The notes under the pieces: model-generated | Database searches by the model: none | What the model was told of the DNA's origin: nothing | Seen by the model: only the letters and a program-made list of their open reading frames with translations | Program-made: the position numbers and the translations under genes | In this document: positions 17,864 through 26,786 of the stretch, piece by piece | Layout of the letters: every line of letters starts with the position of its first letter | How positions within the stretch are numbered: the first letter of the stretch is position 1 | Assembly (NCBI GenBank): GCA_051001135.1 | Contig: JBPCNO010000186.1 | Coordinates: forward strand, 1-64,000 | DNA: 64,000 nucleotides | Direction of reading: 5' to 3' | Source of the DNA: CAWHMN01 sp051001135 | GTDB lineage: Bacteria; Acidobacteriota; Terriglobia; Terriglobales; Acidobacteriaceae

Positions 17864-18219
17864 ATGCCGCCCCGGACGGCCGCCATACCCGCGCCATTCC
17901 TCACTCTATTTCGGATGCGCTGCTGCTTCTCTACAAGCGCGTCCTTTCACCCCTGCTGCACGCAGCCATCGGCTCCCCTGGGGCTTGCCGTTTCCAGCCT
18001 ACTTGTTCGGAGTACGCCGCCATCGCCGTGCACGCGCGAGGTCCGCTCCGCGGGCTGGCTCTGGCTGCATGGCGGGTGCTCCGCTGCCATCCGCTGAGTC
18101 GGGGCGGTTTCGATCCGGTACCGGGCACCTGGCCCCCTTCCACCCGGCCGCCTGAGGCTGCTCGGGAAGAGGGCGACGGCGCGTTCAAAGGTCACAAGCA
18201 GGCCGTGCATTTACCATAG
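17860..18219 (+). CDS. yidD: Membrane protein insertion efficiency factor YidD
   Basis: 119 residues. The YidD core is clear: LLYKRVLSPLL, CRFQPTCSEYAAIAV and GLALAAWRVLRCHPLSRGG, with the conserved Cys residues. The extra C-terminal 30 residues are charged and variable. Start overlaps the rnpA stop as ATGA (17860-17863), so translation is coupled. YidD lies on the inner face of the membrane and assists YidC. Confidence 0.93.
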   Translation: MNAAPDGRHTRAIPHSISDALLLLYKRVLSPLLHAAIGSPGACRFQPTCSEYAAIAVHARGPLRGLALAAWRVLRCHPLSRGGFDPVPGTWPPSTRPPEAAREEGDGAFKGHKQAVHLP

Positions 18220-18345
18220 TCATAGACGCGCGCCGCGGACGTGCAGGGCACTGAGGCTGCAGCCTCCGCCCCACGAGGGTGTGCACCCCGGGGCACGATC
18301 GCACCATAGCGTTACCTAGAAAAGAGTACAGAACAGGAAGTTTCA

Positions 18346-20166
18346 TTGGCAGAGATACGCAATCCTAACCAGTCGGGCGGCGGTGGCGGCGGCAAGAACG
18401 ATTCCCGCTCCATGCTTGTCGTCTCCCTCGTGTTCCTCGTCGTGCTCTTCGGCATGCAGTACCTCAAGCCCAAGAAGCCCGCGCCCACGCAGAAGCCGCA
18501 GCAGCAGGCCGCAATGCAGCAGCATCCCGCCGGTGCCAGCACCTCCAGCGCCATACCGGGCGACACGCCCGCAGCGAGCGGAGCCTCCTCCGGAAAGACA
18601 GCAGCCTCCGCTGCGGGCGCTCCCTCGACTGAGGCGAAGAGCGAGTCCATCATCACCGTGGAAAACGAGCTCTACCGCATTCAGTTTTCCAACCGCGGTG
18701 CTGCCGTCAAGAGCTGGATTCTCAAGAAGTACAAGGATGACGACGGCAAGCCGCTGGATCTGGTGAATCCCACCGCCGCCGCCAAGTTTGGCTATCCACT
18801 CTCGCTCTATACCTATGACGCCGGGCTGCGGCAGCGCCTCGCTTCGGTGCTGTATGTGCCCTCCACCACTCAGGCCATTACGGCGCCGGGCGTGCTGAGC
18901 TTCACGTATGCGAGCGGGGGCCTGAGCGTGAACAAGACGCTGCGCTTCGACTCCAGCTACGTGGTGCACGTGGAGACGAGCGTCACCGACAACGGCGCTG
19001 TCGTTCCGGCCATGATTGCCTGGCCCGCGGGCTTTGGCGACCAGGGCACCATGGCGCACTATGCCACCGCGCAGTTCGATACCTCGCAAAGCGGCAAGTT
19101 CAACCATGAGGCGCCGAAAAAGGTAAGCGGCGGCCAGACCATCAACGGTCCCTTCGACTACGCCGGGATCAGCGATCAGTACTTCGCCGCCATCTTCCTC
19201 CCCGATGCTCCCGACGTCGCCACCGTCGTGAGTTTGAATAACGCGCTGACCATCCCCCGCGACCGCAAGAAACCGGAGAGCGGCATGGACAACGTATCGG
19301 TGCTGGGCGCCGCCGTGGGAACGCTCAGTGGTCCCACGGCCGTCCGCGTCTTCGCCGGGCCGAAGGTCATCAGCGTGCTGAATTCGGTCCGCTCCACCGC
19401 CCTGAACGGCACGCAGACCGGGCCGAACATCGAACCCATCCTGAACTTCGGCTGGTTGGGCCCGGTCGCCAAACCGCTCTTCGTGGTGCTCAACTTCTTC
19501 TATCAGCACGTGATCCATAACTGGGGCTGGGCCATCCTGCTGCTCACCCTCATCCTCAACATGGCCATGCTGCCCACGCGCGTGCAGATGATGAAATCCG
19601 CGCTGAAAATGCAGCGGGTCCAGCCGGAGATGCAGCAGATCAAGGAGAAGTACAAGAAGTACAAGGCCACCGATCCGCGCCGGCAGGAGATGAACAAGGA
19701 GATCATGGCGCTGCAGAAGCGGGAAGGCGTCAACATGTTCGGCGGCTGCCTGCCCATGCTCATCCAGTACCCCCTGCTCTACGGCTTCTATCGCATGCTG
19801 ATGAACGTGATCGAGTTGCGGCAGGCGCACTGGGGCTGGCTGCATGACCTGGCTGCGCCGGATCCGCTGCACATCCTGCCCATCTTCGTCATCATCTCCA
19901 TGTTCCTGGTCCAGTACCTGTCGCCTTCGCCCGGCATGGATCCGGCGCAGCAGCGCATGATGGCCTTCATGACGCCGGTGCTCTTCGGCTTCTTCATGTG
20001 GACCATCGCCTCCGGCGTGGCGCTCTACTGGGCCGCCGGCAACATCATCAATACGGTGCAGCAGATCATCATGAATCGCACCGGTATGGGCAAGCAGATG
20101 CGCGAGATCGCGCTCAAACGAGCCGCCAAGAAAAAACTGGGAAGACCCGCCGCCGCCCGTCGATAA
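18346..20166 (+). CDS. yidC: Membrane protein insertase YidC
   Basis: 606 residues. It begins at a TTG (18346) with AGGAAG at 18334-18339, giving MAEIRNPNQ, the usual acidobacterial YidC N-terminus. One membrane segment (about 23-39) is followed by a Pro/Gln/Ala-rich linker and a periplasmic beta-domain. The conserved insertase domain starts at about 365 (GWAILLLTLILNMAML, FGGCLPMLIQYPLLYGFY, GVALYWAAGNIINTVQQI). The cytoplasmic tail ends in a basic stretch. It inserts and folds inner-membrane proteins, with or without SecYEG. Confidence 0.96.
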   Translation: MAEIRNPNQSGGGGGGKNDSRSMLVVSLVFLVVLFGMQYLKPKKPAPTQKPQQQAAMQQHPAGASTSSAIPGDTPAASGASSGKTAASAAGAPSTEAKSESIITVENELYRIQFSNRGAAVKSWILKKYKDDDGKPLDLVNPTAAAKFGYPLSLYTYDAGLRQRLASVLYVPSTTQAITAPGVLSFTYASGGLSVNKTLRFDSSYVVHVETSVTDNGAVVPAMIAWPAGFGDQGTMAHYATAQFDTSQSGKFNHEAPKKVSGGQTINGPFDYAGISDQYFAAIFLPDAPDVATVVSLNNALTIPRDRKKPESGMDNVSVLGAAVGTLSGPTAVRVFAGPKVISVLNSVRSTALNGTQTGPNIEPILNFGWLGPVAKPLFVVLNFFYQHVIHNWGWAILLLTLILNMAMLPTRVQMMKSALKMQRVQPEMQQIKEKYKKYKATDPRRQEMNKEIMALQKREGVNMFGGCLPMLIQYPLLYGFYRMLMNVIELRQAHWGWLHDLAAPDPLHILPIFVIISMFLVQYLSPSPGMDPAQQRMMAFMTPVLFGFFMWTIASGVALYWAAGNIINTVQQIIMNRTGMGKQMREIALKRAAKKKLGRPAAARR

Positions 20167-20180
20167 AGCGGAGTCCGCGG

Positions 20181-20250
20181 AGTCAGAGGATCTGCGCATG
20201 CCGGGTGCCCCATCCTGAGTGGAACGAAGGGTGGGAGGCCGCAACATTTC
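20181..20250 (+). repeat. Dispersed repeats between yidC and jag
   Basis: A remnant of the GAAGGATCTG-type repeat (about 20181-20196) is followed by a copy of the GGTGCCCCA...GAAGGGTGGG repeat (20203-20240). Confidence 0.7.
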
Positions 20251-20273
20251 ATGGGAGTAGCATAGACAACGCC

Positions 20274-20915
20274 ATGCCGATTGAAGACTACCGCGCCGCT
20301 GCCAGCTCCATCGCCGCCTTCCTCAAGCTGTTGACCACGACCGGCGGTCTCCGCCTGAAATACCGCATCACCGCGGGTGAAGGCGCAGCCGATCCGGATC
20401 AACTGGAAGCCCGCGAGATCTACGTCGAGTTGAGCGGGCCGGATACCACGCTGGTTACGCAGCGCAATGGAGAGTTGCTGCGCGCACTCGAACATATCGC
20501 AGCCAAGATGGTGCGCCTGGAGTCGGAAGAGCACGACCGCATCTCCTTCGACGCCGACAACTTCAAGGCGCTGCGCGCACGCGAGATGAAGCTGGCCGCC
20601 GAAACTGCCGCCGAGCGTGTGCGGCGCAGTGGCGCCCCCTACAGCTTCCAGGCCATGAGTTCGCGCGAACGCCGCATGTTGCATCTCGCCTTCCGCGCCT
20701 TCGACGATCTGGAAACGGAGAGCAGCGGCCAGGGTCTGCAGCGCTTCGTAGTGGTCTATCGCAAGGGCGACAAGCACGAGCCGCCACCGCAACGCGATTA
20801 CTCCCGCGGCGGCCGTTCCTCGGGTGGCCGCTCCTCCGGAGACCGTTCCGGCGGACGCTCCGGCAATCGCGGTCGCTCCGGTGGCCGGGATGACCGTCGC
20901 GGCGGGCGCCGCTAG
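20274..20915 (+). CDS. jag: Jag-like R3H domain RNA-binding protein
   Basis: 213 residues in the position normally held by jag, between yidC and mnmE. A KH-like part (LLRALEHIAAKMVRL, ISFDADNFKALR) is followed by an R3H-type segment PYSFQAMSSRERRMLHLAFR; the tail is an Arg/Gly/Ser-rich stretch with repeated GGRSSG-like units, often RNA-binding. It probably binds RNA in the cytosol. The ATG at 20274 is used because the frame upstream is inside yidC; no clear ribosome binding site. Confidence 0.85.
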   Translation: MPIEDYRAAASSIAAFLKLLTTTGGLRLKYRITAGEGAADPDQLEAREIYVELSGPDTTLVTQRNGELLRALEHIAAKMVRLESEEHDRISFDADNFKALRAREMKLAAETAAERVRRSGAPYSFQAMSSRERRMLHLAFRAFDDLETESSGQGLQRFVVVYRKGDKHEPPPQRDYSRGGRSSGGRSSGDRSGGRSGNRGRSGGRDDRRGGRR

Positions 20916-20934
20916 CTCGTCTGTTCTTGTTCCT

Positions 20935-21069
20935 GGGTGCCCCACTCTAGCGCAGCTAGGGTGGGGTCGTTCACACTTCGTGTCGTTCCCAACACTTCTC
21001 CCTCCGAGACTCTGTCATCCTGAGCGAGCGGTATGCGCGCAGCGTAGACCGGGAGTCGAAGGATCTGCG
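20935..21069 (+). repeat. Hairpin repeat plus GTCATCCTGAGC-type repeat
   Basis: 20935-20966 is a hairpin copy: CCCCACTCTAGC, loop GCA, GCTAGGGTGGGG (11 of 12 Watson-Crick pairs plus one T-G). 21014-21069 is a copy of the second repeat (GTCATCCTGAGCG ... GTCGAAGGATCTGCG) expanded by extra bases inside. Both lie between jag and mnmE. Confidence 0.75.
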
Positions 21070-21131
21070 TTTCGCTCGCTCGCTTACGCGCGATACGTAT
21101 TCAAGATTCGGCACCCTCGTGTCTCATAGCC

Positions 21132-22592
21132 ATGCAGCCTGATCCTTCTATTCCGCAACGCCCAACCTTAGCGCCTCCGGCGAACGAAACCATCGTCGCC
21201 ATCTCCACTCCACCTGGCCGCGGGGGCATCGGTATCGTGCGCCTCTCCGGGCCGGATGCGCAGTTCATTGCCGCGCCGCTGCTCCAACTGAAGCACCCGT
21301 GGGCCCACGCCCAGGCGCGCTACGGCGCGATCGTCGATCAGGGCGCGCGTCTGGACGAGTGCGTCGTGACGCTCTTCCGCGCGCCCCATTCCTACACCGC
21401 GGAAGATGTCGTCGAGATCGCCGCGCATGGTTCGCCCGTGGTGCTGGACCTGCTCGTGCGTCGCGCGCTCGAGGGCGGCGCCCGGCTTGCCCGGCCCGGT
21501 GAATTCACCGAACGGGCGTTTCTGCAGGGCCGTCTCGATCTCACGCAGGCCGAGGCGGTGCGTGATCTCATCGAGGCGCAGACGCTCTATCAGGCGCGCG
21601 TCGCAGCGGAGCAGTTGGGCGGCGCGCTCAGCCGTCGCACCCAGCCCATCAAGGAACAACTGGTCGCGCTCATCGTCCTGCTCGAAGCCGGCATCGACTT
21701 CGCCGAAGACGACATCGACGTCACCCCCGATGCGGAGATCTCCGCCCGCATTGCCCGTATCCAGGCCGCGCTCGAACCTGTGGCCGCAAGCTTCCGGGAA
21801 GGCCGTCTGCTCCACACCGGCTTTTCCCTCGCCATCGTCGGACGTCCGAATGCCGGCAAGTCTTCGCTCTTCAACCGGCTGATCGACCGTGAGCGCGCCA
21901 TCGTCACGGCTACGCCCGGCACCACGCGCGATCTGGTGACGGAGCGCATCGCCCTGGGTGGCATTCCGCTGGAGCTCATTGACACCGCGGGTTTGCGGGA
22001 AACAGCGGATGAGGCGGAATTCCTCGGCATCGAGAAGACACGCGGAGCCATCGCAGACGCCGATGCGGTCCTGGTCGTCCTGGACGCGACCGCATCTGTA
22101 CCAGCGTCTGTTGCGAATACACCAGTGCTTGATCTCAGCGCCGAAGAAGCGCAACTGCTGGAGGACCTGACCGGCCGTCCCGTGCTGGTGGCCCTCAACA
22201 AGATAGACCTGCTGCCCCCTGACCTATTGCTTGCCAACCCGCAGACCGTCGCTTGGACGCTACCTCTCGGGAGCGTTGCGCCGGTCATCGCCACCTCAGC
22301 CGTCAGCGGCGCGGGTGTAGACGATCTCCGTGCCCGCATCCTCGGCCGGGTGCGCGGCGGCGATCGCGGCGAGAGTGGCGGCATGCTGACCAGCCTGCGG
22401 CACTTCGAAGCCATCACCCGCTGCCTCGCCTCGCTCGAAGCCGCACAGGTCGCCGTCGCCAGCCGTACCCCCCACGAGATGCTCCTGCTGGACCTCTACG
22501 CATCCCTCCGCGAGCTGGACAGCCTCACCGGCGCAACCACCGCTGACGATATCCTCAATCGCATCTTCTCCACTTTCTGCATCGGCAAGTGA
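21132..22592 (+). CDS. mnmE: tRNA modification GTPase MnmE
   Basis: 486 residues. MnmE with MnmG adds the 5-carboxymethylaminomethyl group to wobble uridine of some tRNAs. The N-terminal tetrahydrofolate-binding domain starts at NETIVAISTPPGRGGIGIVR. The inserted GTPase domain has GRPNAGKSS at about 236-244, DTAGLRET and NKIDLL. The C-terminus ends in FCIGK with the catalytic Cys. Last gene of the conserved cluster. Confidence 0.96.
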   Translation: MQPDPSIPQRPTLAPPANETIVAISTPPGRGGIGIVRLSGPDAQFIAAPLLQLKHPWAHAQARYGAIVDQGARLDECVVTLFRAPHSYTAEDVVEIAAHGSPVVLDLLVRRALEGGARLARPGEFTERAFLQGRLDLTQAEAVRDLIEAQTLYQARVAAEQLGGALSRRTQPIKEQLVALIVLLEAGIDFAEDDIDVTPDAEISARIARIQAALEPVAASFREGRLLHTGFSLAIVGRPNAGKSSLFNRLIDRERAIVTATPGTTRDLVTERIALGGIPLELIDTAGLRETADEAEFLGIEKTRGAIADADAVLVVLDATASVPASVANTPVLDLSAEEAQLLEDLTGRPVLVALNKIDLLPPDLLLANPQTVAWTLPLGSVAPVIATSAVSGAGVDDLRARILGRVRGGDRGESGGMLTSLRHFEAITRCLASLEAAQVAVASRTPHEMLLLDLYASLRELDSLTGATTADDILNRIFSTFCIGK

Positions 22593-22709
22593 AGTAATGT
22601 CCAACCATCGAAGCTGACGCAGACGCGCATGGCGGCAGAACATATCCACCCACTGTGGAAACGGAAAAACACAATCAGCAGCGGTTGACAGTCGCGGGAG
22701 GAGGCCAGA

Positions 22710-22982
22710 ATGGCACAGTACAGAAAGAAACCGGTCGTCGTAGATGCAATCCAATGGCTGGGCACAGTTGAGGACGTCGAGCCTCTGCTAACCTTGCCGC
22801 GCACCTCGAACCGCAGCAGCAATTGGAAGGTTGATGGTCAGCAGCTCTTAATCCACACCCTCGAAGGCACGATGACTGCCGAGCTCGGCGATTTCATCGT
22901 CTGTGGCGTAGCTGGTGAACTCTATCCGTGCAAGCCTGCGATCTTCCATGTCACATACGAGCGGATTACCCCGGAGGAGTAG
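22710..22982 (+). CDS. Phage-like small hypothetical protein
   Basis: 90 residues. MAQYRKKPVVVDAIQW, then LEGTMTAELGDFIVCGVAGE and YPCKPAIFHVTYE, is the pattern of a small protein family common in phages and prophages. GGGAGGAGG lies just upstream of the ATG, a strong ribosome binding site. No other phage genes are nearby, so this is a lone relic or a domesticated gene. Function unknown. Confidence 0.7.
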   Translation: MAQYRKKPVVVDAIQWLGTVEDVEPLLTLPRTSNRSSNWKVDGQQLLIHTLEGTMTAELGDFIVCGVAGELYPCKPAIFHVTYERITPEE

Positions 22983-23089
22983 AACTTCTCCTCCCCCACG
23001 GTGCTCGGCATCGAAGCCGGACCGTTATGAGTAGCTGCGCAGCTCACCACGGCACTTAAAGATGCCTTGGCCGGCGCGACTGCCCTCTG

Positions 23090-23281
23090 CTAGCTGTCGG
23101 TCTTACCGCCCTGGGGTTCTTGGGGAAGTCCTCCGCCTCCACCCGGCTGACCGCCGGTTGCGCTGTCGGTTTGCCCCCCGCTTCTAGAGCGTGGCTGATT
23201 GCGACCCGGTTGGGTTGCAGGTTGGCCGGGCTGGGTTTGTCCACCTTGTTGCTTGGAGTCGTTCGGCCGTTGATCCGCCAT
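23090..23281 (-). CDS. Small Gln/Gly/Pro-rich hypothetical protein
   Basis: 63 residues, hydrophilic and probably disordered (MADQRPNDSKQQGGQTQ, then Gly-rich PGGGGGLPQEPQGG). GAGG lies six bases upstream of the ATG at 23281. Short proteins of this style occur in acidobacteria, but composition alone gives no function. Confidence 0.45.
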   Translation of the reverse strand: MADQRPNDSKQQGGQTQPGQPATQPGRNQPRSRSGGQTDSATGGQPGGGGGLPQEPQGGKTDS

Positions 23282-23427
23282 TGGGAACCTCGGTGCGAGG
23301 AAGTCTCCTCGTATCCCGTGGGAGTCTCATTCGCACGCACGCGATTGTCCCGGGCGAAAATCTGGAGTCGTCCGTACGCCGGCTGCGTAGCACCGCCACT
23401 TCGCCGGCCAGCGCCCGAGCCCTTTGC

Positions 23428-23589
23428 CTAGAGCCGCCGGCGACCGCTCCCAAATAGCAAATAGAGAATCACAATTAGAAGAATGAGGCTCACGGCGCCA
23501 CCGCCGTAGTAGCCGACGCCCGGGCCCATGTAGTAGCCGCCGCCACCAAAGATCAACAGCAGGATGACGAGAATCAGTATGAGAGGCAT
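23428..23589 (-). CDS. Tiny membrane protein, DUF3309-like
   Basis: 53 residues: a hydrophobic stretch (LILVILLLIFGGGGY), a central MGPGVGYYGGG, then a second hydrophobic stretch (SLILLIVILYLLF) and a basic end. It has the layout of DUF3309 proteins and shares the central motif with the 55932-56075 protein in this window. Function unknown. Confidence 0.6.
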   Translation of the reverse strand: MPLILILVILLLIFGGGGYYMGPGVGYYGGGAVSLILLIVILYLLFGSGRRRL

Positions 23590-23800
23590 GCGCGGAAGTC
23601 TAGCACATGGTCGTCGCGGATGACCTGCGCCCCGGTAGCCATCCACTCGGCCGTGTGTCAGCTTGCAGCAAGCGGAATAGGCATTGAACGCCGTCAGGGG
23701 CGGTTCGGGATGGTATGATTCCCTCGTTTTCACAAACGATCCTGCGCCCTTCGCGGCCGAAGCCTTGGGCCCCCTGGGCCACATTGAGTACTGACTCTCC

Positions 23801-25234
23801 ATGGCTTGGAATCGTGCAGCTTCAGTGGCCATGCTTGGCCTCTTCATGATGGGAGCCAGCGGTCATGCGCAAAAGGCGCCTCCATCGCCAGACAAGCCGT
23901 GGATTCCCCCCTCAGAGCCGCGCCTCGCGGCGGAGGCGGCCCGGCTGCCCAGGACGGGCCTGGTCATGGATCCCTCCCGGCAATACACGCTCGCTGAACT
24001 CGTAGATCTGGCGGAGCAGCACAATCCTGCGACCCGGGCGGCATGGCAGAACGCGAAGGCGCGTGCGGCAGATCTGGGAATCGCCAGAGCTGCTCTCTAC
24101 CCCACGCTGGCAGCCGCGGCTCTCGCCCAGACCACGCGCGTCAACATCTTCATCAACACCAGCTTTCCCCGGCAGACCCAGGGAACTTTTTCTCCCGCTC
24201 TCGATGTGGACTACACCATCTTCGATTTCGGCGCTCGCAATCAGCGCATCTCGATCGGCAGCAGCAATCTGCTCGCCGCCGACTTCGCATTCAATGACAC
24301 GCACCGCAGGATTATCTTCGACGTGCAACAAGCGTATTACCGGCTGCTGAATGCAAGCGGGCAGCGGTCCGCGGCGGAGGCGAATCTGAAGAACGCCCAG
24401 ACCGATCAGGAGGCCGCGGAAGCGCGGTTGGCGCAGGGGCTTGCAACATTGCCCGATGTGCTCGAAGCCCGCAGCGCCGCGGCGCAGGCGGACTACGACC
24501 TGCAAGCGACCATCGGCGCGGAGGAGATCGCGCATGGGGAACTGGCAAACGCGCTGGGGCTGTCGCCCACGGCGATCTTCCAGGTGCAGAGCATCGCGGA
24601 TCTGAACATTCCCGGAGATTTGGATGAGCCCGTCGAACAAGCGATCGACCGCGCCCTCGCGCAGCGCCCGGACCTGCTAGCCCGGGTTGCCGATGTGCGC
24701 GCAGCCAATGCGCAGATCAAGGTTGCCACCTCGGCCTACTTCCCGCTGCTAAGCTTCTCGGGAAGAGGTGGACTGGTGCGGGAGTATGGACAACAGGATC
24801 TGCTGCCGGGGGTGTACTCCCGGGCGATCGAGACCTGGGATGTGCGGCTGAACCTTACCTGGACCCTGTTCGACGGAGGAGCGCGCGAACATGCACTGGC
24901 GCGGGCCAAGGCCGCCCGCACCCAGGCTGAGGCGCAGGTGGAGACCGCGCGCGATCAGATTGAGAATGAAGTGTGGGCCGCGTATGCGAACACCCGCACC
25001 GCCCTGCGGCAGCAGAAGGCCGCGGCGGCGCTGCTCGGCGCATCGAGCGAGTCCTACCAGGCGTCGATCGATTCATACAAGTATGGAGTACGGAACCAGA
25101 TCGATGTAGTCTCCGCACAACGTTCGCTGGCGCTGGCGCGGACCGCCGACGTCACCGCGCGGACGCAGTTGCTGTCGGACATGGCTGATCTGGCGTTTCG
25201 TACCGGCGATCTGCTGCGGGCGGGAGGGCCCTGA
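23801..25234 (+). CDS. TolC-type outer membrane efflux protein
   Basis: 477 residues with a signal peptide (MLGLFMMGASGHA). The two repeated outer membrane efflux regions begin at YTLAELVDLAEQHNPATRAAW and at DRALAQRPDLLARVADVRAAN (about residue 285), both followed by long amphipathic helices. It should form the trimeric channel for the HlyD/FUSC pump encoded just downstream. First gene of a four-gene operon; stop and next start are 2 nt apart. Confidence 0.9.
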   Translation: MAWNRAASVAMLGLFMMGASGHAQKAPPSPDKPWIPPSEPRLAAEAARLPRTGLVMDPSRQYTLAELVDLAEQHNPATRAAWQNAKARAADLGIARAALYPTLAAAALAQTTRVNIFINTSFPRQTQGTFSPALDVDYTIFDFGARNQRISIGSSNLLAADFAFNDTHRRIIFDVQQAYYRLLNASGQRSAAEANLKNAQTDQEAAEARLAQGLATLPDVLEARSAAAQADYDLQATIGAEEIAHGELANALGLSPTAIFQVQSIADLNIPGDLDEPVEQAIDRALAQRPDLLARVADVRAANAQIKVATSAYFPLLSFSGRGGLVREYGQQDLLPGVYSRAIETWDVRLNLTWTLFDGGAREHALARAKAARTQAEAQVETARDQIENEVWAAYANTRTALRQQKAAAALLGASSESYQASIDSYKYGVRNQIDVVSAQRSLALARTADVTARTQLLSDMADLAFRTGDLLRAGGP

Positions 25235-25236
25235 AC

Positions 25237-25539
25237 ATGCGAGAGAAGCCGCATACGCGCCATCATGCGCACGCAGCAGGATCGATACTTCGCCACGCGG
25301 CGCTGGGCCTTGCGCCGGCGTTGCTTACCGGCTGCACGCGCTCGCCATCGTTCAATATCCTCGGATCCATCTTTCCTGCATGGATCTTCTGCATTCTGCT
25401 GGGTATCCTTTTGGCGGCTGCGCTGCGAGTGGTGTTTGTTCGCACTAAATTCGAGCGGCAGTTGGCTCCGTTGATCCTGATCTATCCCAGCCTGGCAGCC
25501 TTTTTTGCCTTTACGCTTTGGTTGTTGTTCTTTCGCTAG
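25237..25539 (+). CDS. YtcA-like small lipoprotein
   Basis: 100 residues. An N-terminal hydrophobic region ends in a lipobox (ALLTGC). After it come SPSFNILGSIFPAWIFCILLG and a second membrane segment (IYPSLAAFFAFTLWLLFF). This is the pattern of YtcA-family lipoproteins, which accompany aromatic-acid efflux genes. Sits between the TolC and HlyD genes of the same operon. Role unknown. Confidence 0.75.
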   Translation: MREKPHTRHHAHAAGSILRHAALGLAPALLTGCTRSPSFNILGSIFPAWIFCILLGILLAAALRVVFVRTKFERQLAPLILIYPSLAAFFAFTLWLLFFR

Positions 25540-25551
25540 ATGGAGGAGAGC

Positions 25552-26784
25552 ATGGCCGACGAAGAGAGCACTCCACAGCGCAGTCTGGCCGGACGGGTGG
25601 TCAGCGTGGTCATCGTGCTCTGTGCTGTTCTGGCTGGACTACTCGTCATTTATGAGACCGATCGGTATCCGCGCACTGATGACGCCGAGGTGTTTGCGAA
25701 CTACATCGGGATCGCTCCTCAGGTGGACGGGCCCATCTCCGAATTGCACGTCCGCGACAATGCCTTCATCAAGCAGGGTGAGCTGCTCTTTCAGATCGAT
25801 CCGCGTCCGTATCAATATGCGCTCGAGAAGGCGGAGTCGGATCGGGCAGCGCTCGAAGGGCAGATCGCGGATGAACGGAGGACCATCGCGTCGCAGGTGA
25901 GTGCGGTAGGCGCGGCGCAGGCAAACAAGCTGAGTTCCGCGGCGAATATCGACCGGGCCGCGGCCGCGCTGGGTGAGAGTAAGGCAAATGTCGCGAACGC
26001 GCAAGCGGGGCTGGATCGCGCCAACGCCGAGCTGCTGTATCAAACGAACAATTTTCATCGTCTTGAACCGCTGCTCGCAAAGCAATATGTAACCGTGGAC
26101 CAGATAGATCTGGCGAAGACCGCCGTCGCAACCAGGGAGCAGGCGGTGCATCAGGCGCGCTCCCAGCTCGCGCTGGCCCAGGCGCAGGTACAGTCCGCCC
26201 GGGCGCAGTATGAGCAATCCAGGGCGGGTCTGCTGCAGAGCAATGCGCAGGTGACTCAATCCGAACACGGTGTGGGCATTCTCGACCCGCTCACCGCCCA
26301 GCGGGAGGGCCGCACCTCCGCGGTGCGCAACGCGCGATATGACCTGAACAACTGCAGTGTGTACGCACCCTTCGATACGCGCGTGACCAACCTGACGATC
26401 TCCCAAGGCGCGTATGCGCATGTGGGGCAGCAGATGTTCACGTTGATCGATGTTCGCACCTGGTGGGCGGTGGCGAACTTCCGGGAGACGCAGCTCCGGC
26501 GCATCCAGTCCGGCATGCATGCGGATGTCTACGTGCTGTCCAGACCTTCGATCCGGTATGACGGCATCGTGGAGAGCACAGGATTTGGAGTTCAGCCGGA
26601 TGCAACGCTCATCGGAAAAATCTCTCCCGGACTTCCCGACGTGCAACGATCGCTGAACTGGGTGCATCTGGCGACCCGCTATCCGGTACGTGTGCGCATC
26701 GGCGCGCCCGAGTCGGAGATGTTCCGCATCGGCGAGTCCGCCGTGGTGGTGATTCGCGGCGAGTCGAGCGAACGAGCGCATTAG
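25552..26784 (+). CDS. HlyD/EmrA-type efflux adaptor protein
   Basis: 410 residues. One N-terminal membrane helix (VVSVVIVLCAVLAGLLVIYE) is followed by PRTDDAEVFANYIGIAPQVDG, the lipoyl/barrel-type hairpin, and a long Ala/Gln-rich coiled coil (about 95-250), and the typical DLNNCSVYAPFDTRVTNLTI return. It should bridge the inner-membrane FUSC protein to the TolC channel. The start at 25552 has GGAGG five bases upstream; an in-frame ATG at 25540 directly after the ytcA stop has none. Confidence 0.9.
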   Translation: MADEESTPQRSLAGRVVSVVIVLCAVLAGLLVIYETDRYPRTDDAEVFANYIGIAPQVDGPISELHVRDNAFIKQGELLFQIDPRPYQYALEKAESDRAALEGQIADERRTIASQVSAVGAAQANKLSSAANIDRAAAALGESKANVANAQAGLDRANAELLYQTNNFHRLEPLLAKQYVTVDQIDLAKTAVATREQAVHQARSQLALAQAQVQSARAQYEQSRAGLLQSNAQVTQSEHGVGILDPLTAQREGRTSAVRNARYDLNNCSVYAPFDTRVTNLTISQGAYAHVGQQMFTLIDVRTWWAVANFRETQLRRIQSGMHADVYVLSRPSIRYDGIVESTGFGVQPDATLIGKISPGLPDVQRSLNWVHLATRYPVRVRIGAPESEMFRIGESAVVVIRGESSERAH

Positions 26785-26786
26785 CC

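Noticed and set aside
18343..20247. 634-codon minus-strand frame opposite yidC
   Set aside because: His/Gly/Asp-rich antisense translation; no ribosome binding site; yidC is certain.
22648..22672. Two sequences resembling DnaA boxes (ATATCCACC, TTTCCACAG on the minus strand)
   Set aside because: Each differs from TTATNCACA at two or more positions and only two occur; not enough to call an origin.
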